Assembly (NCBI GenBank): GCA_030263285.1
Contig: SZYB01000001.1
Location: 556,911 to 620,910 of the forward strand
Source of the DNA: Bergeyella sp.
GTDB taxonomy: Bacteria > Bacteroidota > Bacteroidia > Flavobacteriales > Weeksellaceae
Direction of reading: 5' to 3'
Length of the DNA: 64,000 nt
A program made the position numbers and the translations under genes. Position 1 is the first letter of the stretch. Each line of letters begins with the position of its first letter. Of this stretch, positions 1-7,725 are shown piece by piece. Under the pieces are notes generated by a model. That model saw nothing but the letters and a program-made list of their open reading frames with translations. It ran no database searches and was not told the DNA's origin.

Positions 1-107
1 ACATAAACTTCAAAGAGTTTGAAAAGAGAAATACCGACAAAAGGAATATGAATACTATCCAAAAAAAATTTCATGCCGGTAAATATTTTCGATGGATTCA
101 ACCCCAT
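1..107 (-). CDS. YihY/BrkB-family membrane protein, N-terminal fragment (partial)
   Basis: Only the first ~36 codons lie in the window; the gene runs off the left edge. The ATG at 107 (an alternative in-frame ATG is at 74) opens a frame reading MGLNPSKIFTGMKFFLDSIH and continuing with an IPFVGISLFKLFEVYV-like stretch. Flavobacterial YihY/BrkB proteins have a similar short stretch (small hydrophobic residues, then a Leu/Phe-rich helix ending in YV) just before the first membrane segments, and I recall YihY genes next to rlmH in this group. The family's molecular role is unsettled; it is an inner-membrane protein formerly called RNase BN. The assignment rests on a short segment and context, so it is tentative. 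Confidence 0.45.
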   Translation of the reverse strand, partial: MGLNPSKIFTGMKFFLDSIHIPFVGISLFKLFEVY

Positions 108-113
108 TCCACG

Positions 114-121
114 TACATTTG
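114..121 (+). promoter_or_regulatory. Bacteroidota -7 box TACATTTG for rlmH
   Basis: TACATTTG fits TAnnTTTG and ends 17 nt before the rlmH ATG. No clear -33 TTG at the usual spacing. Confidence 0.55.
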
Positions 122-126
122 TACGA

Positions 127-134
127 CAAAGATA
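127..134 (-). promoter_or_regulatory. -7 box TATCTTTG for the divergent YihY-like gene
   Basis: On the minus strand TATCTTTG ends 19 nt before the ATG at 107. It lies between the rlmH -7 box and the rlmH start, so the two promoters overlap face to face. Confidence 0.45.
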
Positions 135-138
135 AAAA

Positions 139-615
139 ATGAAAATATATCTCATCTCTGTAGGAAAAACCGAAAATAAAAACATAAAAGACTTAATCCT
201 CTATTATAAAGAAAGACTCCCAAAGTACTGGAATTTTGAAATGATAGAAATTCCGAATCGAAAAAGCACACAAAATCTCAGCATAGAAAACTTAAAAAAG
301 GAAGAAGGAAAATCTTTCTTCTCTCATTTGGACCCGTCTTCCTATACTATCTTGTTAGATGAAAAAGGCAAAGAATACACCAGTAGACAATTCGCCTCAA
401 GGATAGAAAATCTCATGATCAGCCCAGTAAAAAAAATAAATATTCTCATTGGTGGTGCCTATGGATTTTCTGAAGAGATATACGAGAAATCTCACGAAAA
501 CATTGCACTCTCTAAAATGACCTTTACGCATCAGATGGTGAGGCTGTTCATAATGGAACAACTCTACAGAGCTAGTCAGATTTTAGGAGGAAAGCCTTAT
601 CATCACGAAGGGTAA
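139..615 (+). CDS. rlmH: 23S rRNA (pseudouridine-1915 N3)-methyltransferase RlmH
   Basis: SPOUT-class methyltransferase that uses SAM to methylate pseudouridine 1915 in helix 69 of 23S rRNA on assembled ribosomes. The 158-residue length is normal for RlmH. Visible family marks are the N-terminal MKIYLISVGK strand, the glycine-rich SAM-pocket loop NILIGGAYGF (about 101-110) and the C-terminal knot segment HQMVRLFIMEQLYRASQI followed by KPYHH (about 131-156). The start is the ATG 17 nt after a TACATTTG box. It converges on the PAP2 phosphatase gene, whose stop is 12 nt away. Assignment is secure. Confidence 0.96.
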   Translation: MKIYLISVGKTENKNIKDLILYYKERLPKYWNFEMIEIPNRKSTQNLSIENLKKEEGKSFFSHLDPSSYTILLDEKGKEYTSRQFASRIENLMISPVKKINILIGGAYGFSEEIYEKSHENIALSKMTFTHQMVRLFIMEQLYRASQILGGKPYHHEG

Positions 616-627
616 AGGCAAAAAATC

Positions 628-1191
628 TCAAAGAGAAGAGGATTGGGAAATCGTCCTCACCGCTAAAGTAGAAAAAAGACCACTCAGAAAAAATCCCATA
701 CTTCCGCCCATCATCACATCCAGCGGAAAATGAACTCCCAAATAGATTCTGCTGTAAGAAACCAAAACCGCCCAAAAAAAGAGACCCACAGACAAATATC
801 TTATCTTGTTTTTCAGTAAAAAAGAGAGAAAACCGGCAATAAAAAAAGTATTGGAAGCATGACCAGAATAGAAACTGTACAGTCCGCCACAAACCACCTT
901 CCTTATATCGTTTTGTACAGCAGGATCGTGACACGGTCTCAGCCTGCCAATTCCCAGCTTAAAAAAATTAGCCAGTTGATCCGATACTGTAACGCCCAAA
1001 ACCAAAAACAACAGAATCAAAAGAAAATCGTACAACGAAAAGCTCTTATACAACAAATAGGTGAGAATAACATACAGGGGAACCCAGAACTCCACTTTTG
1101 ATACCAAAATCCAGAATCCATCACAACCCTCACTCCCCAGTCCATTAAGATAGACGAGAAAACTCTTGTCCAAATCTATAATATCACACAT
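628..1191 (-). CDS. PAP2-family membrane phosphatase
   Basis: Integral membrane phosphatase of the PAP2/undecaprenyl-pyrophosphate phosphatase type, 187 residues with about five hydrophobic segments. All three catalytic motifs are present: KLGIGRLRP (78-86), the SGH motif (109-111) with the phosphate-accepting His environment, and SRIYLGVHFPLD (147-158) with the conserved Arg, His and Asp. Members dephosphorylate lipid phosphates in the membrane, often C55-PP or phosphatidic acid derivatives; the substrate cannot be read from the sequence. It begins 5 nt after the tatA stop and is probably cotranscribed with it. PAP2 next to tatA is an arrangement I recall from flavobacteria. Confidence 0.9.
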   Translation of the reverse strand: MCDIIDLDKSFLVYLNGLGSEGCDGFWILVSKVEFWVPLYVILTYLLYKSFSLYDFLLILLFLVLGVTVSDQLANFFKLGIGRLRPCHDPAVQNDIRKVVCGGLYSFYSGHASNTFFIAGFLSFLLKNKIRYLSVGLFFWAVLVSYSRIYLGVHFPLDVMMGGSMGFFLSGLFSTLAVRTISQSSSL

Positions 1192-1196
1192 AAAAA

Positions 1197-1523
1197 CTAT
1201 CTCCTGGCAACGGGTCCCGAATGATTTTCGTCCTCCAGAAGATAGAGTTTTTCATTTTCTTTATCACTGAAGTCTTCAGAAGCAATATTGCGTTCTGGAT
1301 CAGAATTCTGAACAGAAATTTTCACTTCATCTATCTGATGCTTTATCTCCGAGAGGGGGCTATCAGTTTCCTTTAATATTTCTGTTTTTATATCTTCCAC
1401 CGCACCTCTGAACTTACGAACCCCGTGTCCAAAATCTCTTGCGATAGAAGGCAACTTATCCGGCCCAAACAAGACCACCACCACCACCGCAATAATTAAA
1501 ATTTCACCGAAACTCAATTCCAT
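1197..1523 (-). CDS. tatA: Sec-independent translocase subunit TatA/TatB type
   Basis: Small Tat protein-export component, 108 residues. It has one N-terminal membrane segment (about 6-21, very Val-rich) followed by the FGPDKLP hinge, an amphipathic helix (ARDFGHGVRKFRGAVEDI) and a long charged, probably disordered tail. I chose the ATG at 1523; a longer frame exists upstream but its extra 31 residues are unlike any Tat protein, and a TACCTTTG box ends 4 nt upstream of this ATG. A (GTG)n-like run encodes the Val stretch. Alone it does not say TatA versus TatB. tatC is not in the window. Confidence 0.9.
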   Translation of the reverse strand: MELSFGEILIIAVVVVVLFGPDKLPSIARDFGHGVRKFRGAVEDIKTEILKETDSPLSEIKHQIDEVKISVQNSDPERNIASEDFSDKENEKLYLLEDENHSGPVARR

Positions 1524-1527
1524 AGTG

Positions 1528-1535
1528 CAAAGGTA
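1528..1535 (-). promoter_or_regulatory. -7 box TACCTTTG in front of tatA
   Basis: TACCTTTG on the minus strand, 4 nt upstream of the tatA ATG. It would give a nearly leaderless transcript, internal to the mevalonate kinase-UbiA-tatA-PAP2 series. Confidence 0.5.
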
Positions 1536-1555
1536 TAAAATAAGTTGAAAGGAAT

Positions 1556-2452
1556 TTAATCTACAGTCCCGGTAAAACCACTTAGAAGTAAAAATAAAAC
1601 TCCCACAAAAACCCAAATCTTAAGGAAATAGACAATGTACAATGTTTTTTTACGCTTGGAAGACCTTAATAGAAATAAAAGTAATATGAGAACCAATGCA
1701 GATAACATAAAATAAAAGACAAAAAAGGTAAGATGGCAAGAAAAAAACACCACTGATAAAGCAATTACAGCATCAACAACCAAAAGAACAGAAACCCATC
1801 TGTAGGCAGTGAAAACCCCAAAACATACAGGAATCGTTCTGTAATGAAACAGGTAATCTGCGCGCAAAGTGAGCACATCTTTTAGTACATCCATAATCCA
1901 CAGAAGAACAAATAAAAATAAAGCCATAGAAAAAAGAATCCCGGAAAAATGCTTAAAGTAGATGAGCATACCAAAAAAAGGATAAAGAGAAAGCACTACG
2001 TAGGTGATATTGTTCAAAATAAGTACCTTGCTCAGTCTGTGACTGTAAAACCAAATCATAAACTGGTAGATCAAAAAAAAAATAAAAATCCTGTAAGAAA
2101 GTATCCCTGCTATAATAAGGGAGAAAAACGTCAGAAGGACATAGGTGTAAAGAAAATATTTTTGTTTTACAAATTGCTGTAAATTATATATAAACGGCAT
2201 TTGTAATCGATCTTTTTCCCTATCATAAAACTGATTAATAAGCCCCCCCGCTGCTATGCTTAAAAGAGAACAAAAAATAATACCCTGCACCTTGTAATCA
2301 AAGACAAAAGATCTGGGGCTCAACTCACGATTGAATAAAAAAAATGTAGAAACATAAAAAGTAAAGGCATAAAATACCAGCACAAATATCCGAGCCCCTA
2401 ACAACAGACCGACAATTTGAGAAAAACGGAAGTACATTCTCAAATTCTTCAT
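1556..2452 (-). CDS. UbiA-family prenyltransferase
   Basis: Polytopic membrane prenyltransferase, 298 residues with about eight hydrophobic segments. The two aspartate-rich motifs of the UbiA superfamily are visible: NQFYDREKDRL (about 73-83, the NDxxDxxxD type with Gln for the first Asp) and KDVLTLRADYLFHYRTIP (about 190-208). The family transfers a prenyl chain from a diphosphate donor to an acceptor. Flavobacterial relatives are usually annotated as geranylgeranylglycerol-phosphate geranylgeranyltransferase-like. Its start lies 24 nt after the mevalonate kinase stop, which fits use of an isoprenoid substrate. The exact acceptor is unknown. Confidence 0.85.
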   Translation of the reverse strand: MKNLRMYFRFSQIVGLLLGARIFVLVFYAFTFYVSTFFLFNRELSPRSFVFDYKVQGIIFCSLLSIAAGGLINQFYDREKDRLQMPFIYNLQQFVKQKYFLYTYVLLTFFSLIIAGILSYRIFIFFLIYQFMIWFYSHRLSKVLILNNITYVVLSLYPFFGMLIYFKHFSGILFSMALFLFVLLWIMDVLKDVLTLRADYLFHYRTIPVCFGVFTAYRWVSVLLVVDAVIALSVVFFSCHLTFFVFYFMLSALVLILLLFLLRSSKRKKTLYIVYFLKIWVFVGVLFLLLSGFTGTVD

Positions 2453-2475
2453 ATTTTTTTGATAAACAGAGTAAA

Positions 2476-3402
2476 CTAAAATCGATAAATGACCTCCTTA
2501 CGAAAATCTTTTAATAATTCTTCTGCTTTTTCATAATCCTGGGCAAAACCCAAAATGTAGCCCCCCCCCCCACTCCCACAAAGTTTGAGATAATAAGCAT
2601 TAGAATCTATTCCGTTTTTCCATATTCTGTAAATACTGGTAGGAATCATAGGACGGAAATGCTCAAAAGCCCAAACGGAAAGTTTTTTCAGGTTATTAAA
2701 AAAAGGAGGAAAGTCTCTACGTAAAAAAGAATCAATGCAGGCATTATTGTACTTGATGAACTCCTCCTTCAGTGTTTTTCTAAAACCTTCAGTTTTCATC
2801 TTCTCAAAAAATATCTGGATCATAGGAGCCGTTTCTCCCACACTTCCAGAGTCAATCAAAAAAATTGCAGCCTTCCCTTGTTCTTCCCCTGGGAGATAAA
2901 CCTTATCCACACTCTCTTTATTAGCAATTAAAAGAGGAAGATTCATATAGCAAATGAGTGGATCTATGCCCGAACTCGTCCCGTGAAAATAACTCTCCAA
3001 CTTACCAAAGTTCGCTTTGAGATCCATCAATTCTTCCCTTGATAGATGGGACGGATCTTTTTTATTAAACGCATATCTGTGATATATCGCGGCAACTAAG
3101 GCACCGGAACTCCCCACTCCATATCCCTGCGGGATATTCGAGTCAAAAAAAAGTCCATTTTTTATATCCTCTCTCAGTCTCTTGGTATCCAACAAAAAAT
3201 CCTCGGAAACCTCAAGATTTTCCAAGAAAAAGGAGTACCTCTCCAAATGAGAATTTGACTCTTTTTCGAGGTCATTTTGTAAATCAGAGAACCCGAGTGC
3301 TCCCTTATAAAAACTATAAGGGAGGGTAAGACCCTGAGAATTTTCTATTATACCATACTCCCCAAAAAGTAAAATCTTCGCAAAGAATAAAGAACTCTTC
3401 AT
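2476..3402 (-). CDS. mevalonate kinase (GHMP kinase family)
   Basis: GHMP-superfamily small-molecule kinase, 308 residues, most likely mevalonate kinase, which phosphorylates mevalonate with ATP in isoprenoid synthesis. Motif 1 is FAKILLFGEYG (about 7-17), the ATP loop is IPQGYGVGSSGA (about 90-101) and the C-terminal glycine motif is LCGSGGGGYILG (about 274-285). The flavobacterial mevalonate route and the acetoacetyl-CoA thiolase 3 kb away fit. The Gly278-281 codons are an uninterrupted run of 11 G/C pairs (2561-2571), unusual in AT-rich DNA and a possible slippage site. Preceded by TAAATTTG. A different GHMP kinase substrate is possible but less likely. Confidence 0.85.
   Translation of the reverse strand: MKSSLFFAKILLFGEYGIIENSQGLTLPYSFYKGALGFSDLQNDLEKESNSHLERYSFFLENLEVSEDFLLDTKRLREDIKNGLFFDSNIPQGYGVGSSGALVAAIYHRYAFNKKDPSHLSREELMDLKANFGKLESYFHGTSSGIDPLICYMNLPLLIANKESVDKVYLPGEEQGKAAIFLIDSGSVGETAPMIQIFFEKMKTEGFRKTLKEEFIKYNNACIDSFLRRDFPPFFNNLKKLSVWAFEHFRPMIPTSIYRIWKNGIDSNAYYLKLCGSGGGGYILGFAQDYEKAEELLKDFRKEVIYRF
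2561..2571. repeat. 11-nt C homopolymer inside the mevalonate kinase gene
   Basis: Eleven C in a row on the plus strand, read as G on the coding strand, fall in the GGGG motif of the kinase. The frame is open as given. Confidence 0.9.
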
Positions 3403-3417
3403 TTATAAATATTTGCG

Positions 3418-3425
3418 CAAATTTA
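3418..3425 (-). promoter_or_regulatory. -7 box TAAATTTG for the mevalonate kinase operon
   Basis: TAAATTTG on the minus strand, 15 nt upstream of the kinase ATG; the likely main promoter of the kinase-UbiA-tatA-PAP2 series. Confidence 0.5.
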
Positions 3426-3487
3426 GTAAAAATTTATTCCTAATATTTATGGAATTCCCGACATTCGCCTAAAGACCGAACTAAATT

Positions 3488-4951
3488 CTACTCATTTTGA
3501 TAAGGTTTTACACTCAAAAAACGTATAAAAATCAGACCAACGAAAAAGAAAATACTCATAGAAAGAGCAGCATAGCGCATGTTATCGTACTTCTCAATAA
3601 GCGTAGAAAAGATGAAAGTACCCAAAATTATTGCGAGCTTCTCCAACACATCATAAAAACTGAAATAGGTGGTATTTTCCATAGAATCCTGAGGAAGAAG
3701 TTTTGAATAAGTAGAGCGAGACATTGCCTGCAACCCTCCCATAACGATTCCTATAATACTGGCAACCCCATAAAATTGGTATTCCACATAAGGATTCTCT
3801 CTGTTAAGAAAATAAGCAAAAACACAGGCAGAAATCCACAGAACAATAGAAATGGAAATAACATTCTTATTTCCTATAATTTTGGAAAGTCTGGAAAAAA
3901 TTACAGCACCTACTATCGCCTCTATCTGGATAATGAGAAGCGTGGTAATCAACTTCCCTTCCTCCAAATTGATCTCACTTTTACCGAACAAAGTAGCCAT
4001 CAAAAAAATAGTCTGCATCCCCACACTGTAAAAGAAAAAACCCGAAAGAAAAAACTTCAAATTCCTATTCCTGAACAATTCGTCTCCTACCTTGAAAAGT
4101 TCTCTGAAACTCTCTTTGGCAATATCCAGATAAAAATGTAAATTCTCCTTCAGGACGACAAAAAATCCTCCCTCTTCTCTATGCTTGCTAAATAGGTTCT
4201 TGTAATTAAGTAAAACCAAATCTTTTGGCAGCTTCTTCTCTATATTGCCGAATTGGGGCAAATACCTGAAGGTATATTGGGAAAAACCAAACCACCAAGC
4301 TCCGGTAAGTAAAAAACTAAAACGTGTGAATAAAAGTTTTTGTGTGGGGGTCTTTGCTATGACCTGCACCAAAAACAAACACAATAAAACCAAGATTACA
4401 GATCCGACATAGCCATACACATATCCCCTGGCAGATAACGCATCTTGTTTTTCCGGTGTAGCTATATCGGGAAGGAAGGAATTATAAAAAACCAAACTTC
4501 CCCAAAAGCCTATACTCGCAGTTATACTGAACAGTAGACCCAAAAATATATTGCTCATACTCGTAAACAACGCAAGTCCCATACAGGAGGTAGCCCCGAG
4601 ATAACAAAAAAACTGCAGAAAAGATTTTTTATTGCCTATAATATCAGCCAAAGAAGATAAAAACGGAGAAATAATCACCACTACCAAAAAAGAGAGCGTA
4701 AGAGAATATCCGTAAACTGCATCGGGATGATATGATTTACCAAAAACTTCTACAGTATACCGTACAGGAATCTCTATCCAGGATTGAGTAGCTTCGATAT
4801 ATTCCTTTTTTTGTTTTGCTGTCGTAATGATCGAATAGTAAATAGGGAAAATAGTGGAGGTAATCACCAGCGAATACACCGAATTTGCCCAGTCATAAAC
4901 CGCCCAGGCTCGCATAATTTTTGGATTGTCTTTTATGGATGACTTTCCCAT
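3488..4951 (-). CDS. MFS transporter, UMF1/Atg22-like
   Basis: Twelve-segment major facilitator, 487 residues. The N-terminus MRAWAVYDWANSVYSLVITS, with the WAxYDWANS signature, is typical of the UMF1 family related to fungal vacuolar effluxer Atg22, as is the GGLQAMSRSTYSKLLP segment (about 405-420) in the second half. A soluble central loop links the two bundles (about 225-280). Substrate is unknown; relatives are proposed amino-acid or general effluxers. It stands between the mevalonate kinase and the alanine symporter genes on the same strand, with 85 nt separating it from the next gene downstream, so it may be transcribed alone. Confidence 0.85.
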   Translation of the reverse strand: MGKSSIKDNPKIMRAWAVYDWANSVYSLVITSTIFPIYYSIITTAKQKKEYIEATQSWIEIPVRYTVEVFGKSYHPDAVYGYSLTLSFLVVVIISPFLSSLADIIGNKKSFLQFFCYLGATSCMGLALFTSMSNIFLGLLFSITASIGFWGSLVFYNSFLPDIATPEKQDALSARGYVYGYVGSVILVLLCLFLVQVIAKTPTQKLLFTRFSFLLTGAWWFGFSQYTFRYLPQFGNIEKKLPKDLVLLNYKNLFSKHREEGGFFVVLKENLHFYLDIAKESFRELFKVGDELFRNRNLKFFLSGFFFYSVGMQTIFLMATLFGKSEINLEEGKLITTLLIIQIEAIVGAVIFSRLSKIIGNKNVISISIVLWISACVFAYFLNRENPYVEYQFYGVASIIGIVMGGLQAMSRSTYSKLLPQDSMENTTYFSFYDVLEKLAIILGTFIFSTLIEKYDNMRYAALSMSIFFFVGLIFIRFLSVKPYQNE

Positions 4952-5035
4952 ATATATTAATATAAAAAAGTTAATAATTTTTGTATTCCGGTGTTTCTAT
5001 TGTTTCTTTTCAAATATAAAAGAGACTCAGTGAAA

Positions 5036-6436
5036 CTATTGGTTACATGAAAAATCAAAAGTGGGATCTTTTCCTTCTTTTCTCTGTTTTTCATAATCTT
5101 TGAAAAGAGAAAACGCTTTTTTTTGCAGTAACCATAGTGCAATAATATTAAGCCAAGCCATAAGCCCTACCCCTATGTCCCCCAGTCCCCATGCGAGATC
5201 TGAGGTCTTTATTGCCCCATAATACGTAGAAAAAAGAATCACTGCCCTAAAAATATTGATAAATGCTTTACTTTTGTTCTTGCCCTGCAAATAACTTACA
5301 TTCGTTTCTGCTATATAATAGTAGGCCATGATGGTAGTAAAGGCAAAGAAAAAAAGAGATATCGCCACAAAACTACTTCCTATAGCAGAAAAATGATAAG
5401 AAACAGCAAACTGAGTATATTCTGCCCCTTTTGCTACCCCAGGCAAATGCTCTACGATAAACCTTCCTGAAGGGTGCTCTACGTTATACATCCCCGTGAA
5501 TAGTATGACAAGCGCGGTCGCCGTACACACAAAAAGAGTATCTATGTAGACGGAGAAACCCTGTATCAGACCCTGTTTCATGGGATGGGAAACTTCAGCC
5601 GCCGCTGCCGCATGCGGAGCCGAGCCCTGACCTGCTTCATTACTATATACTCCTCTTTTTACCCCCCAAGAAATAGCCGCCCCGACAATTCCACCAAAAG
5701 TAGCGTCAATACCAAAAGCCGAACTAAAAATAAGCTTAAAAACCGAAGGAATATATTCATAGTTAATTCCTATGATAATCAAAGCCATAAGAATATAGCC
5801 TCCTGCCATAAAAGGAACTAAATACTCTGCCACTTTTGCTATTCTCCTCACTCCCCCAAAAATAATAAGTCCAAGTACGAAAACTACCACAATCCCTGTG
5901 ATATTACGCGGAATATTAAATGCTGTCTTAACCGCTACCGCAATACTGTTACTTTGTACACCGGGAAGAAAAAGCCCTGTGCCCATCACCGTTACAATGG
6001 CAAAGGCTACAGCATACCATTTTAGTTTGAGCCCCTTTTCTATATAAAATGCAGGTCCTCCCCTGTATTGCCCATCCCTCACTTCTTTGTACATCTGCCC
6101 CAAAGCAGCCTCTACAATAGCAGAGGCACTACCTAAAAAAGCAATCGCCCACATCCAAAAAACAGCACCCGGACCTCCCATCCCTATTGCTGTGGCAACT
6201 CCTGCTATATTTCCTGTCCCCACCCTTCCAGAAATGGCTATGGCAAAGGCCTGAAAAGAAGATATTCCCTTCTCTGATGAAGAACTTTCAAAAAAAAGCA
6301 GCTTCCACATTTCTCCGATATAACGCACTTGGGGAAATCTCATTTTTACAGAAAAATAAATCCCCGTAATGACACAAAGTGCGATAAAGAGATCACTCCA
6401 GATAATATCATTTACTGCTTTTACGTAAGTCTCCAT
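5036..6436 (-). CDS. sodium:alanine/glycine symporter (AGCS family)
   Basis: Na+- or H+-coupled amino-acid symporter of the alanine-or-glycine:cation family, 466 residues and about eleven membrane helices. Strong family segments are GRVGTGNIAGVATAIGMGGP (about 50-69), FWMWAIAFLGSASAIVEAAL, and NEAGQGSAPHAAAAAEVSHP (about 264-283). The protein imports small neutral amino acids at the inner membrane. An alternative reading frame on the same strand overlaps its 3' end but is not a gene. The product starts 35 nt after the thiolase stop, so cotranscription with thiolase is possible though the functions are unrelated. Confidence 0.93.
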   Translation of the reverse strand: METYVKAVNDIIWSDLFIALCVITGIYFSVKMRFPQVRYIGEMWKLLFFESSSSEKGISSFQAFAIAISGRVGTGNIAGVATAIGMGGPGAVFWMWAIAFLGSASAIVEAALGQMYKEVRDGQYRGGPAFYIEKGLKLKWYAVAFAIVTVMGTGLFLPGVQSNSIAVAVKTAFNIPRNITGIVVVFVLGLIIFGGVRRIAKVAEYLVPFMAGGYILMALIIIGINYEYIPSVFKLIFSSAFGIDATFGGIVGAAISWGVKRGVYSNEAGQGSAPHAAAAAEVSHPMKQGLIQGFSVYIDTLFVCTATALVILFTGMYNVEHPSGRFIVEHLPGVAKGAEYTQFAVSYHFSAIGSSFVAISLFFFAFTTIMAYYYIAETNVSYLQGKNKSKAFINIFRAVILFSTYYGAIKTSDLAWGLGDIGVGLMAWLNIIALWLLQKKAFSLFKDYEKQRKEGKDPTFDFSCNQ

Positions 6437-6471
6437 TTCTTTTTCAATAAGCTAATAGTAGGCTAATCGAT

Positions 6472-7653
6472 CTATATAATATTCTCTATAACAATAGCAG
6501 AAGCACCACCACCGCCATTACAAATAGCCGCTGCACCATATCTTCCTTCATTCTGCCTCAAGACACTGGTAAGTGTCACGATGATTCTGGATCCGGAATT
6601 ACCCAACGGATGTCCTAAAGATACGGCACCGCCATAAACATTCACCTTGGAAGAATCGAGTTCCAAAATCTTGTTGTTTGCAAGTACTACTACAGAAAAA
6701 GCTTCATTAAACTCAAAAAAGCTGATGTCGGCAACAGAAAGCTTGGCCTTCTCCAATGCTTTACCAAGAGCGGCTGCGGGAGCAGTGGTAAACCATTTGG
6801 GGTCTTGGGCTGCATCTGCATAAGCCACTATTCTTGCAACAGGCTTCAGATTCAGCGCTTTCATTTTCTCTTTGGAGATAAGCACCAAAGCAGAAGCCCC
6901 ATCGTTGATCGTAGAAGCGTTCGCTGCAGTAACAGAGCCATTATCTTTTTGGAATACCGTGGGCAAGAAAGGAATTTTTTCAAATTTTACATTTCTATAT
7001 TCTTCATCCTGAGAGATAATTACAGAAGCTCCCTTCCTTTGTGAAACTTCCACAGGAAGCACTTCATTGGAAAATCTTCCGTGCTTCCATGCCCTATCTG
7101 CTCTTTTATAAGACTCTATCGCAAAAGCATCCTGATCTTCTCTGGAAAATTGATATTTCTCCGCACACAACTCAGCAAAAGACCCCATATGCTGACGAGA
7201 ATATGCATCGGTAAGACCGTCCCACAACATCCCATCCTGTAGACTTATGTCTCCCAGTTTCTGTCCTTTTCTCATACCAAAATAATGAGGAACCTGAGAC
7301 ATACTTTCCATTCCTCCGGCTACAGCGATATCTATATCTCCGGCTTTTATCGCCTGAGTCGCAATAATTATCGCCTTCATACCTGAAGCACACACTTTAT
7401 TAACTGTAGTACAGGGTACCGATTGGGGAAGGCCTGCCCCTAAGGCAGCCTGTCTGGCAGGCGCCTGCCCCTCTCCTGCCTGTAGCACGTTTCCCATAAA
7501 AACCTCATCTACCAAAGAAGGATCCAAAGATATCCTATCCAAAGCCCCTTTTATTACAACAGAACCCAGCCCAGGCGCTGAAAGGGAAGAAAGCCCCCCT
7601 AAAAAACTTCCTATAGGAGTACGAACAGCAGAAACAATATACACCTCGCTCAT
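6472..7653 (-). CDS. acetyl-CoA C-acetyltransferase (thiolase)
   Basis: Biosynthetic-type thiolase, 393 residues, condensing two acetyl-CoA to acetoacetyl-CoA or the reverse. Catalytic residues sit at canonical numbers: Cys88 in NKVCASGMKA, His348 in GGAVSLGHPLGNSG and Cys378 in CNGGGGASA. It is the first step toward HMG-CoA and mevalonate, so it may serve the same pathway as the mevalonate kinase 3 kb away; use in fatty-acid or ketone metabolism is equally possible. HMG-CoA synthase and reductase are not in the window. Length and all motifs are normal. Confidence 0.93.
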   Translation of the reverse strand: MSEVYIVSAVRTPIGSFLGGLSSLSAPGLGSVVIKGALDRISLDPSLVDEVFMGNVLQAGEGQAPARQAALGAGLPQSVPCTTVNKVCASGMKAIIIATQAIKAGDIDIAVAGGMESMSQVPHYFGMRKGQKLGDISLQDGMLWDGLTDAYSRQHMGSFAELCAEKYQFSREDQDAFAIESYKRADRAWKHGRFSNEVLPVEVSQRKGASVIISQDEEYRNVKFEKIPFLPTVFQKDNGSVTAANASTINDGASALVLISKEKMKALNLKPVARIVAYADAAQDPKWFTTAPAAALGKALEKAKLSVADISFFEFNEAFSVVVLANNKILELDSSKVNVYGGAVSLGHPLGNSGSRIIVTLTSVLRQNEGRYGAAAICNGGGGASAIVIENII

Positions 7654-7725
7654 AGAACTACTGATTTTTATTTCTTGTCCTTCTTTCTTACAAAGAAAGA
7701 TTTTTATGAACTTAAAAAGTATCTT

